The notes below the pieces were generated by a model. That model did not search any database. It saw nothing but the letters and a program-made list of their open reading frames with translations, and was not told the origin of the DNA. The position numbers were made by a program, and so were the translations under genes. Shown piece by piece: positions 7,225-13,081 of a stretch of DNA of 13,081 bases (position 1 is its first letter; each line of letters starts with the position of its first letter). Source of the DNA: CAKSQF01 sp051867925 (GTDB taxonomy: Bacteria > Bacillota > Clostridia > Oscillospirales > CAG-272); NCBI GenBank assembly GCA_051867925.1, contig JBJDZI010000064.1, positions 1-13,081 of the forward strand, given 5' to 3'.

Positions 7225-9090
7225 TCATTGCTTTTTCGGCAGTTCGGTCATGCGGAGGTTGGTGCAACCGTAGGGCTTCATGCGCACGGGCATCGTTTCG
7301 GAGATGGGTTCGCGGCTGTGGGGAACGCTCGCGCAGAGATCGTTGTAGCCCTCCTCATAGCCCCAGTCGATCTGATACAGAGGGGCGGTAATCTCCACGG
7401 GCGGATGCTCGGAGGAGAAGGGATAGTCCACGATCTCATGCTCGGTAACGGTGAACTCGCCTTCGCCGAACGCCCAGTTCCAGGCAGACTTCGGGTAGAT
7501 CTCGTAGTCGCAGTAGGGGTATTTGCGCACGATGCCGTGACGCTCGTATTCGTGCATCTTCCATTCCTCGTCAATGTGTACCGAGTAGTAGAGCGCGCCG
7601 CGCCGAAGCACCGCCATGTCGCGGGGGCGTTCCTCAAAGACGATGTCAAACTCCATCGCCAGTTCCACGGTGGTCTCACCCTCCCAAACACGCTCGATGC
7701 GGGCGATCTTCCCTGCCTCTGCAAAGGCACCGCCCAAGGTCGCATTCTTCGCCCAAGCGGGGATGCGTACTTCCAGCGCAAATTTCACAGGCGCGGCGGT
7801 CTTAATCGTGTAGGTTCCGCTGTTTCGGAAGGGATAGAGGGTGTCGAGACTGACTTCTACTGCCACGCCGCTAATCGCAGTTTTGACCGTGGCGGGAGCC
7901 AGTGCGGCGGACAGAATGGCATTTTCCCCCCGCAGGAAGGTGTGCCACGCCAGTTTCGGCCATCCCTGATTGAAGTTGGCAGTACAACAGCCGTAGTTCG
8001 GCTCCAGACCGAAGAGATGAGCCTCATGATTGTTGGTAAAGAAGATAGGCTTGCTCATAAAGCGCACGCACGCCATCTGATTGGTCATCTGATCGTACTG
8101 GTGCGTCCACATATCGGGGGAAATGGTGGCAGGCAGAGCGTTGTACGCCAGTTTTTCCAGCCGATCCAGCCATGCGGGATTGCCCGTCAGCAGGAAAATC
8201 TGCTCGTAAGAATACATCGCCTCCACCACGCCGCACAGTTCGGTGCCGTGAATGGGGCTGTCGCCCGACAGATTTTCGTCACCCGTAAAATGACCGACAG
8301 CGGTGCCGTGGTACTTCTGCAAAAGTCCCAGCATCTTCTCGGCAAAGGCTTCGCCCTCTGCCACTTTGTCGCCCATGCGACCGCCCAGCACCTCGGATTT
8401 CAGCGCCATCGCCAGATTGACCACGTGGGTCTGATAGTTCCAGTCGCTGTGGGGGATCTGATCCATCCAGTTGTCAAAGAGATCGCGGTAACCCGTTCCC
8501 TGCACTCTCAGCATCCCCGCAAGATAGAGGAGCCAATCCTCGCCCGTGCGATCGTAGAGCCAGTAGATGGCGATCAGCCCTTCAAACCAGCGTGCCGCCG
8601 CCCAGTTGAAGATGGTGTGATTACGGATATGAAGCATCAGATTGCGCAGCGCGCGGGAGACGGCTTGTTCGATGCGCTGATCCTCCCATGTGTCGGTGCG
8701 GGAGCATTCGTAGTAGACCACCAGCACCTTGCAGATCAGGAAGGTCGCCCAAACGTCATAGCGGGCGCGCTCGTGATCTTCGCAGGGGCAGATCCAGCCG
8801 TCGGGCTTCTGCCGTTCCAGGATGCCGTCGATGTAACGCTTGGCGCGGGCTTTCAGATCCTCGTCGTCCAGCAGCCATGCAAGCGGGATGAAGCCGTCCA
8901 GCCAATAAGGGACGCGCTCCCAACCGTCTCTGTCTCCGCCTATCCAGCGGGAGTCGCGGATGTCGGGCCAGATTTTGTCAAGGTTTCCCGAAAGACCGCT
9001 CGCCTGGATTTCCAGTTGCTTTCTCAGCCAGCCGTCCGGAGACAGTGCGGTGGCGGGAAAGGTCTCATATTTCGGATTTGCAAGTTTCAC
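7225..9090 (-). CDS. GH127-type (DUF1680) beta-L-arabinofuranosidase-like glycosidase
   Basis: The product (621 aa from GTG 9090) has the all-helical barrel and C-terminal beta-sandwich layout of the DUF1680/GH127 superfamily. It carries the family's zinc-cysteine site: E-L-C (Glu289, Cys291) and Y-G-C-C-T-A-N (Cys373, Cys374), numbered from a GTG five codons upstream. In the characterised Bifidobacterium enzyme HypBA1 the equivalent Cys pair holds the zinc and the first Cys is the nucleophile. The general-acid position falls in TGDEN (Asp276/Glu277), unlike the usual GE. There is no signal peptide, so it acts in the cytoplasm on imported arabinose-containing oligosaccharides; the exact linkage is not shown. 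GGAGG (9099-9103, minus strand) lies 8 bases before GTG 9090 and overlaps the longer start at 9105, so the shorter start is preferred. A near-consensus promoter lies upstream. It diverges from the beta-helix glycosidase gene. Confidence 0.85.
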   Translation of the reverse strand: MKLANPKYETFPATALSPDGWLRKQLEIQASGLSGNLDKIWPDIRDSRWIGGDRDGWERVPYWLDGFIPLAWLLDDEDLKARAKRYIDGILERQKPDGWICPCEDHERARYDVWATFLICKVLVVYYECSRTDTWEDQRIEQAVSRALRNLMLHIRNHTIFNWAAARWFEGLIAIYWLYDRTGEDWLLYLAGMLRVQGTGYRDLFDNWMDQIPHSDWNYQTHVVNLAMALKSEVLGGRMGDKVAEGEAFAEKMLGLLQKYHGTAVGHFTGDENLSGDSPIHGTELCGVVEAMYSYEQIFLLTGNPAWLDRLEKLAYNALPATISPDMWTHQYDQMTNQMACVRFMSKPIFFTNNHEAHLFGLEPNYGCCTANFNQGWPKLAWHTFLRGENAILSAALAPATVKTAISGVAVEVSLDTLYPFRNSGTYTIKTAAPVKFALEVRIPAWAKNATLGGAFAEAGKIARIERVWEGETTVELAMEFDIVFEERPRDMAVLRRGALYYSVHIDEEWKMHEYERHGIVRKYPYCDYEIYPKSAWNWAFGEGEFTVTEHEIVDYPFSSEHPPVEITAPLYQIDWGYEEGYNDLCASVPHSREPISETMPVRMKPYGCTNLRMTELPKKQ

Positions 9091-9145
9091 TTTGGTATCC
9101 TCCACAGATTCATTTCAGTCGTTTTCCCCACAGGGGCTTGCCTCT

Positions 9146-9174
9146 ATGATAGCGAACTTTTTCGGCTTTGTCAA
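9146..9174 (-). promoter_or_regulatory. Sigma-A promoter of the GH127 gene
   Basis: On the minus strand TTGACA (9169-9174) is followed after exactly 17 bases by TATCAT (9146-9151). This is a perfect -35 and a one-mismatch -10. Transcription would start near 9139, giving a leader of about 50 bases before GTG 9090. Confidence 0.8.
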
Positions 9175-9187
9175 GTGCAATAGAATG

Positions 9188-9206
9188 AGTATTTTATGAA
9201 AATACT
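9188..9206. promoter_or_regulatory. Palindrome next to the GH127 promoter, possible operator
   Basis: AGTATTTT (9188-9195) and AAAATACT (9199-9206) form a perfect 8-base inverted repeat with a 3-base spacer. It sits 14 bases upstream of the -35 box on the minus strand, where an activator or repressor dimer could bind. No regulator gene is visible in the window. Confidence 0.4.
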
Positions 9207-9209
9207 TGA

Positions 9210-9575
9210 TGTATTCGCGAGCAAAACAGGAGGAAGCAGAAACACTCCCCAAACCGCACAAGCAAACACCTTCGGTTTGGTGTCGCCGAAGAATCCCACG
9301 GGCACAGCCCACAACTCGGAGCGAGACAGTACACCCCTCTTCGCAGACTCCACCGAGGTTGCGTAGCCAAGCGGCAATGCCCATAGGCGACGAATGTCGC
9401 CCCAGAGAAGAGGATGGGGGTAGCAGCAGCCGCTACGCGGCTGCTCAGCGTGTCGAAAAAGTCTTTCAGAAAATCGAGAGGAGGGCGAAACCATATAGGA
9501 CGCCGAAGTTTTCGTAGCTGTCGCGTAGCGACTGCTACACTCCTCCCGGGTTCTCCTTCCACTTCCTTGGCTCTG
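9210..9575. repeat. Stem-loop-rich intergenic element, likely a dispersed repeat
   Basis: This stretch has no convincing gene. It contains many hairpins: CCAAACCG/CGGTTTGG (9249-9256 with 9273-9280), GGGC/GCCC (9300-9310), GGCGAC/GTCGCC (9386-9401), a perfect 9-base stem AGCAGCCGC/GCGGCTGCT (9425-9445), and an 11-base stem with one mismatch (9514-9538). The last two share a CTACGCG/CGCGTAG core. Its right edge carries CCACTTCCTTGGCT (9559-9572), which recurs inverted at 13066-13079. Structured non-coding repeats of this kind are common between genes in related Clostridia. A structured RNA is a less likely alternative. Open frames here are rich in Trp, Cys and Arg and look spurious. Confidence 0.5.
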
Positions 9576-9636
9576 CAGTTCTGAGCATTTCCCGCTTTTT
9601 CGCAAGGCTTTCCGTAAATACCTCATCTTTGAATAC

Positions 9637-9665
9637 TTGCAAAATTCAACGCTATGAGATATAAT
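9637..9665 (+). promoter_or_regulatory. Sigma-A promoter of the beta-helix glycosidase gene
   Basis: TTGCAA (9637-9642) and a perfect TATAAT (9660-9665) are separated by 17 bases. Transcription would begin near 9672, giving a leader of about 40 bases before ATG 9712, with AAAGGA (9697-9702) as ribosome binding site. Confidence 0.8.
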
Positions 9666-9711
9666 GAATGCAAACGGATTGTTCGAATTTTTTCTGAAAG
9701 GATGAGTATCG

Positions 9712-12654
9712 ATGAAAAAAACAACCCTGTTCACCGCGCTGAAAACCGCCGTTCCCCTGCTGGTGCTGACAGCACTCCTCGCGCTGCTGCCTGCGCCGGG
9801 CATCTTTGCAGACGGTACGGTCTACAACGCACGCGCCTACTGGCTGGAGTCCGAATCCTCCGAAGATGTGACTACCGTAGACCAAGGCTACAACGGCGAG
9901 AGCTTCTTCCGCTTCGACGCCACCCAGCCCGGGCAATACTGCTCATTCCGTCTGGACGTTCAAACGGCGGGCGAGTACGGACTGTTCCTGCGCTATCGCG
10001 CCCACGAGTCCACCGGCTACGCCGACGTCTATCTGGACGGCGAGCTGCTGGGCGAGTTCGACGGCAACTCAGGCGGCGCCAACCAGGTCTACACCGCACA
10101 TCTGGGAAACGTCACTCTCTCCAAGGGAGCGCACACCTTGAAATTTGTCATCACAAAGCCCAGCACCAATGCGACCGATTCCAGAAAGTATTATCTGAAT
10201 CTGTTTGATTTCACTCTGGGCGACCCCCAAGAGGAGGAAGTACCCGTGGATCATACCTACCTTCCCGAAATCCCCCTGCCCGAGCAGGGCGGTACTGCCC
10301 TTGCACCCGGCGCATCTACCGCTAAGGTGCAGACCTATCCCATGCCCTCCTGCTACTCCGCATCCACCGTTTATTCGCTGACCGTGGACGGCATTTCGGT
10401 ACCGGTTTACAGTTATAAAAACGATTACGATTACGCGGAGTTCTCGCTGAAAAAAGGTCCCGTGGAGGTCACCGTCACCGTCAAGGAAACGGTCCGCACC
10501 GCTTCGGTCTCCCCGCTGAAGCTGGGGATAGAAGGGGAAAAATCGGGGAAAACCTACACCTTTACGCTGGAAAAGGACGAGTATCTGATCCTGCGGATCA
10601 ACAATCTGAAGCGGCTGGTCATCTGCTGTGATCCCGCCGAGACAGATATTCCCGACAAAACGGCGGCAAACGTCTTTTATGTTCTGGACAACGCTTACCG
10701 CGCCGACAACACGGGCAAAGTCCTGTCCACAGGCTCGCTCCAAAAAGCCATTGACGATGCGGCGGCATATGCCGTGCAGCACGGCGGTGTCGGCATCGTC
10801 TACGTTCCCGCAGGCGTGTATCTTTCGGGCACGCTGGCGCTGAAATCCAACGTCCACCTCTATCTGGAGGGCGGCGCAGTGATCCGCGCTTCCGGCAACG
10901 CCAAAGACTACATCAAGCGCGGCTACAAAAGTTCCATCGGCAAGCCGGTGACCCAGCTGATCTATACCTACAACAGCAAGATCTACGATCCCTACTGCGA
11001 TGCCTTTGACGACCCCGCCAACCATCTGTCCCCCACCAATATGAAGATCTACGGACGCGGAACGCTGGACGCCAACGGCGACGTGATGGAAAAGCAAGGA
11101 TTTCTGATGATGACGCTGGGCATTTTCAACTCCCAAAACGTCACCGTGGACGGCATCACCTGCAGAGATGCCAACATCTGGAGCGTGGTTCCCTGCTACT
11201 CCGACGATCTGTCCTTCACTAATCTGAAACTGCTCAACAGTCTGGGAATGCACGAAGACGACGGCATCGACGTCAACGGTTGCCGCAACGTGGTGGTGCG
11301 CAACTCCATCGGCATCGCGCTGGACGATCCCTATTCCACCAAAACCTACAAGGGCGGATCAGATAACGATCTATTCACCGGTGTCCGCGGCGGTGAGGCG
11401 CCCTGCCAGACCGTATTGTTTGAGGATTGCATCTCCTGGACCATCTGCTATGGCTTCAAGGTTGGACAGGGTGCCTTCTACGATCACAGGGACATCACCT
11501 TCCGCGATTGCGTCGTCTACGATGCCGCCGTGGGACTGGGCGTGCATCACAAATACGGCGGTGCCGCTTTTTCCGACATTTTGTTTGAGAACATCGACAT
11601 CGAAGCGCTGAACAACGGACCTAACGACGGTCACCGCACCTGGGTGCATATCCAATGCAATACCGGCTGCAGTACGGCAGGGGTGGATCCCGTGTCGGGC
11701 GTTACCTTCCGCAAGATCAATGTCCGCAATAAGGGTACCACAGGCGGCAAGATCGTGGGATGCTCCAACGCCGATTATCCCGAAAAAACGGTGCGGAATA
11801 TCGTTTTTCAGGACATCTATATGCCCGGCAGTTCTGTTCCCGCCGCCACTATGGAGGCGCTGGATCTGAAAATTCTGGAGCGCTACGATGGCATCATCAT
11901 CAACAACGAGGAGCAGGAATCACCCCCACAACCCACCGAGGTGCTGTCTTATCTTTTCGGCAAGACGGTCAGCGGCGGCGGTGACGGATGGAATCCCGAC
12001 AATTACAGTTACCGGCAGATGTGGGCGTACGGCGCCAAAGCGGGCGATGTGCTCACTTACGGCAAGCTGACGGTAGTAAGTGGCGGACGGTATCAGATTA
12101 TCCTCCACGCCCGCGCTCAGGACGGCGCAGGTGCATTGAAGCTCCGTCTGGTATCAGGCGACCGATTGGTCGAACTGAAGGTTACCGATCTGATGGAGGG
12201 CATCAGCGGCAGACACGACGCCAATATCGGCGATTTTGAGCTGGGAAGTTACGATATCCCCGCGGGCGAATACACCGTGGAGGCGGTCTGCACCGCAGAC
12301 GGCGCGCTGGCACTGGGGGAACTGAAATTTCTCGCCGCCTCCGACAGCCCCGGCGATCCCCCTGCTACCGAGGATCCTCCTATCACCAATGATCCTCCCG
12401 TTACGGATCAGCCCCCTGTGACCGACAAGCCTGCGGAGACCGACAAACCCGCAGTAACCGATAAACCTGCAGTTTCTGACAAGCCCTCTGCTACCGACAA
12501 CCCTGCGGTTTTCGATGACGCGGCGACCTCCTCCGACGACAGTCGGTCGAACGGACTGCCCGTGGGAGCCATCGTGGGCGGCATTGTGGCGGTTTCGGCG
12601 GTTGTCGGAGCGGTGATTTGGCTGATTTTGCGGAAAAAGAGAGGAAACCTCTGA
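9712..12654 (+). CDS. Secreted, membrane-anchored GH28-fold beta-helix glycosidase with CBM-like domains
   Basis: The 980-aa product has, in order: a signal peptide (residues 1-33, cleavage after IFA); a CBM6/CBM35-like beta-sandwich (about 37-170); a second beta-sandwich (about 205-308); a right-handed parallel beta-helix (about 318-732) starting with the usual SLQKAIDDAA and YVPAGVYLSGTL motifs; a further CBM-like domain (about 743-876); a Thr/Pro/Asp/Lys repeat linker (about 880-945); and a C-terminal membrane helix (about 950-973) with a KKR stop. Asp517, Asp538 and Asp539 have the spacing of the GH28 polygalacturonase triad, but the His of the GHG motif appears to be Tyr580 and the RIK site reads HHK (612-614). 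It should cleave a plant polysaccharide at the cell surface; the substrate is unknown. GH49 and GH87 are alternative family homes. The start has AAAGGA 9 bases upstream. Confidence 0.8.
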   Translation: MKKTTLFTALKTAVPLLVLTALLALLPAPGIFADGTVYNARAYWLESESSEDVTTVDQGYNGESFFRFDATQPGQYCSFRLDVQTAGEYGLFLRYRAHESTGYADVYLDGELLGEFDGNSGGANQVYTAHLGNVTLSKGAHTLKFVITKPSTNATDSRKYYLNLFDFTLGDPQEEEVPVDHTYLPEIPLPEQGGTALAPGASTAKVQTYPMPSCYSASTVYSLTVDGISVPVYSYKNDYDYAEFSLKKGPVEVTVTVKETVRTASVSPLKLGIEGEKSGKTYTFTLEKDEYLILRINNLKRLVICCDPAETDIPDKTAANVFYVLDNAYRADNTGKVLSTGSLQKAIDDAAAYAVQHGGVGIVYVPAGVYLSGTLALKSNVHLYLEGGAVIRASGNAKDYIKRGYKSSIGKPVTQLIYTYNSKIYDPYCDAFDDPANHLSPTNMKIYGRGTLDANGDVMEKQGFLMMTLGIFNSQNVTVDGITCRDANIWSVVPCYSDDLSFTNLKLLNSLGMHEDDGIDVNGCRNVVVRNSIGIALDDPYSTKTYKGGSDNDLFTGVRGGEAPCQTVLFEDCISWTICYGFKVGQGAFYDHRDITFRDCVVYDAAVGLGVHHKYGGAAFSDILFENIDIEALNNGPNDGHRTWVHIQCNTGCSTAGVDPVSGVTFRKINVRNKGTTGGKIVGCSNADYPEKTVRNIVFQDIYMPGSSVPAATMEALDLKILERYDGIIINNEEQESPPQPTEVLSYLFGKTVSGGGDGWNPDNYSYRQMWAYGAKAGDVLTYGKLTVVSGGRYQIILHARAQDGAGALKLRLVSGDRLVELKVTDLMEGISGRHDANIGDFELGSYDIPAGEYTVEAVCTADGALALGELKFLAASDSPGDPPATEDPPITNDPPVTDQPPVTDKPAETDKPAVTDKPAVSDKPSATDNPAVFDDAATSSDDSRSNGLPVGAIVGGIVAVSAVVGAVIWLILRKKRGNL

Positions 12655-12662
12655 TTTCCTCT
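12640..12662 (+). terminator. Weak hairpin at the end of the beta-helix gene
   Basis: AGAGGAAA (12640-12647) pairs with TTTCCTCT (12655-12662) around the stop codon. No T-run follows, and the -35 box of the next promoter begins at its foot, so termination may be incomplete. Confidence 0.4.
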
Positions 12663-12690
12663 TGCAATCCTGCCGATTTTGTGCTACAAT
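12662..12690 (+). promoter_or_regulatory. Sigma-A promoter (extended -10) of the small membrane protein gene
   Basis: TTGCAA (12662-12667), a 17-base spacer, then TACAAT (12685-12690) preceded by TGC, giving an extended -10. Transcription would start near 12697. This rules out the in-frame ATG at 12679, which lies inside the promoter, as the start of the next gene. Confidence 0.75.
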
Positions 12691-12726
12691 GATTTTAATC
12701 ACAGAAAGATCGGACGGATATCTGCC

Positions 12727-12975
12727 ATGTTCAAACGAAAAAAGAAAGATGAATTGACCGAGGAGGTCCCTGCTCCCGTTTCTGCGCCCGAGGAGGAGCC
12801 TGCGGGCAAGAAGCTCCCTCCCCTTCCCATTGGCGACTCCGCCGCGGCGGGGCTGATCGCCGTGATTTTCGCCGCCGTGGGCGTTCTGCTTTGCGTCAAG
12901 ACTTGTAAAGCGGCAAATCCTAAGGAAAAGAAGCCGAAAAAGGCAAAGAAAGAAAAAGAGAAGAAACCTGCATAA
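12727..12975 (+). CDS. Small Lys-rich single-pass membrane protein, function unknown
   Basis: I do not recognise this 82-aa protein. It has a basic start (MFKRKKK), an acidic/Pro stretch (residues 9-27), one predicted membrane helix (about 39-57: AAAGLIAVIFAAVGVLLCV) and a very basic tail of Lys/Glu repeats (64-82). It contains two cysteines near the membrane (Cys56, Cys60). The start at ATG 12727 is chosen because the promoter ends at 12690; a weak ribosome site (CGGACGGA, 12711-12718) lies upstream. It follows the glycosidase gene in the same direction but has its own promoter. The composition suggests a membrane protein with a cytoplasmic Lys-rich tail. No function is assigned. Confidence 0.65.
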   Translation: MFKRKKKDELTEEVPAPVSAPEEEPAGKKLPPLPIGDSAAAGLIAVIFAAVGVLLCVKTCKAANPKEKKPKKAKKEKEKKPA

Positions 12976-12992
12976 GCGGAGGTTTCTTCTCT
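12957..12992 (+). terminator. Hairpin overlapping the stop codon of the small membrane protein gene
   Basis: AGAGAAGAAACCT (12957-12969) pairs perfectly over 13 bases with AGGTTTCTTCTCT (12980-12992). The stop codon TAA lies in the loop. The 3' arm is pyrimidine-rich but no clean T-run follows, so termination is likely but not certain. Confidence 0.6.
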
Positions 12993-13007
12993 GCTCAACA
13001 CAATGAA

Positions 13008-13029
13008 AGGCGGCAAGTATTTGCCGCCT
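13008..13029. terminator. Second hairpin downstream of the small membrane protein gene
   Basis: AGGCGGCAA (13008-13016) pairs perfectly with TTGCCGCCT (13021-13029) around GTAT. No T-run follows on either strand. It may back up the preceding hairpin or end a leftward transcript from beyond the window. After it, 13030-13081 holds no gene, only the inverted copy of the 14-base motif at the edge. Confidence 0.45.
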
Positions 13030-13081
13030 CAGACTGTCGATAAACTACAAATTTAGAGTGCCGCCAGCCAAGGAAGTGGGT

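Noticed and set aside
7054..9183. A 709-codon open frame on the plus strand opposite the GH127 gene
   Set aside because: It is the antisense shadow of a gene with clear family motifs, promoter and ribosome site. The plus-strand translation shows no recognisable domain and has no ribosome binding site.
9171..9803. Overlapping minus-strand frames (210 and 122 codons) in the region between the divergent genes
   Set aside because: They run through hairpins, both promoters and the signal-peptide codons of the next gene. The composition (Trp, Cys, Arg, Ser) is that of translated non-coding DNA.
10069..11253. A 394-codon minus-strand frame inside the beta-helix gene
   Set aside because: It is antisense to a well-supported secreted enzyme and has no recognisable motif or start signals.
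12679..12726. Longer 98-codon version of the small membrane protein
   Set aside because: The ATG at 12679 is inside the promoter, upstream of the expected transcript start.
1..13081. CRISPR arrays, insertion sequences, rRNA genes, toxin-antitoxin pairs
   Set aside because: No regularly spaced direct repeats, transposase motifs, rRNA stretches or toxin-antitoxin gene pairs were seen.

Overview
The window looks like a piece of a spore-forming Clostridia (Bacillota) chromosome, probably an uncultured gut member of the Oscillospirales or a related order. The evidence is a CotJC-type spore-coat manganese catalase fragment, strong AGGAGG-type ribosome binding sites, a repetitive Pro/Thr/Asp/Lys linker in a surface protein, and plant-polysaccharide glycosidases. 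The assignment to Clostridia is fairly safe; anything finer is inference.

Positions 1 to about 6390 are the right end of a tailed-phage prophage. Its genes all read rightward: a large polyvalent ejection/structural-type protein of at least 1241 aa, a terminator, a collagen-like tail fibre with a collar-type C-terminal domain, a small membrane protein, a CHAP endolysin with C-terminal wall-binding repeats, a two-helix holin, and a final terminator. The integrase end is not in the window. Thirty-five bases after the last phage terminator the sequence becomes the 3' part of a host manganese catalase gene. It lacks roughly its first 26 codons and any ribosome binding site, but keeps the metal-ligand residues. 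The simplest reading is that the prophage sits inside a cotJC-like sporulation gene. This is the layout expected of a 'sporulation intervening element' such as skin in sigK or SPbeta in spsM, and it is the most interesting observation here. Proline codon choice (CCG in the phage genes, CCC in the genes to the right) changes at the same place.

Positions 6919 to 13081 are host DNA for carbohydrate use. A leftward gene (7225-9090) encodes a cytoplasmic GH127/DUF1680 beta-L-arabinofuranosidase-type enzyme. It diverges from a rightward gene (9712-12654) encoding a secreted, membrane-anchored GH28-fold beta-helix glycosidase with an N-terminal CBM6/35-like module. The 606-base region between them holds a near-consensus sigma-A promoter for each gene, a palindrome beside the leftward promoter, and about 350 bases of clustered stem-loops that look like a dispersed intergenic repeat. 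After the beta-helix gene, a third sigma-A promoter drives an 82-residue Lys-rich single-pass membrane protein that I do not recognise, followed by hairpins. The last 16 bases contain an inverted 14-base match to the edge of the stem-loop region.

The two enzymes plausibly act in sequence on pectin or arabinose-containing plant glycans: the surface beta-helix enzyme outside the cell, the GH127 enzyme on imported oligosaccharides. The substrate is not proven. The GH28-type subsite residues that bind uronate are altered, so a neutral backbone is possible.
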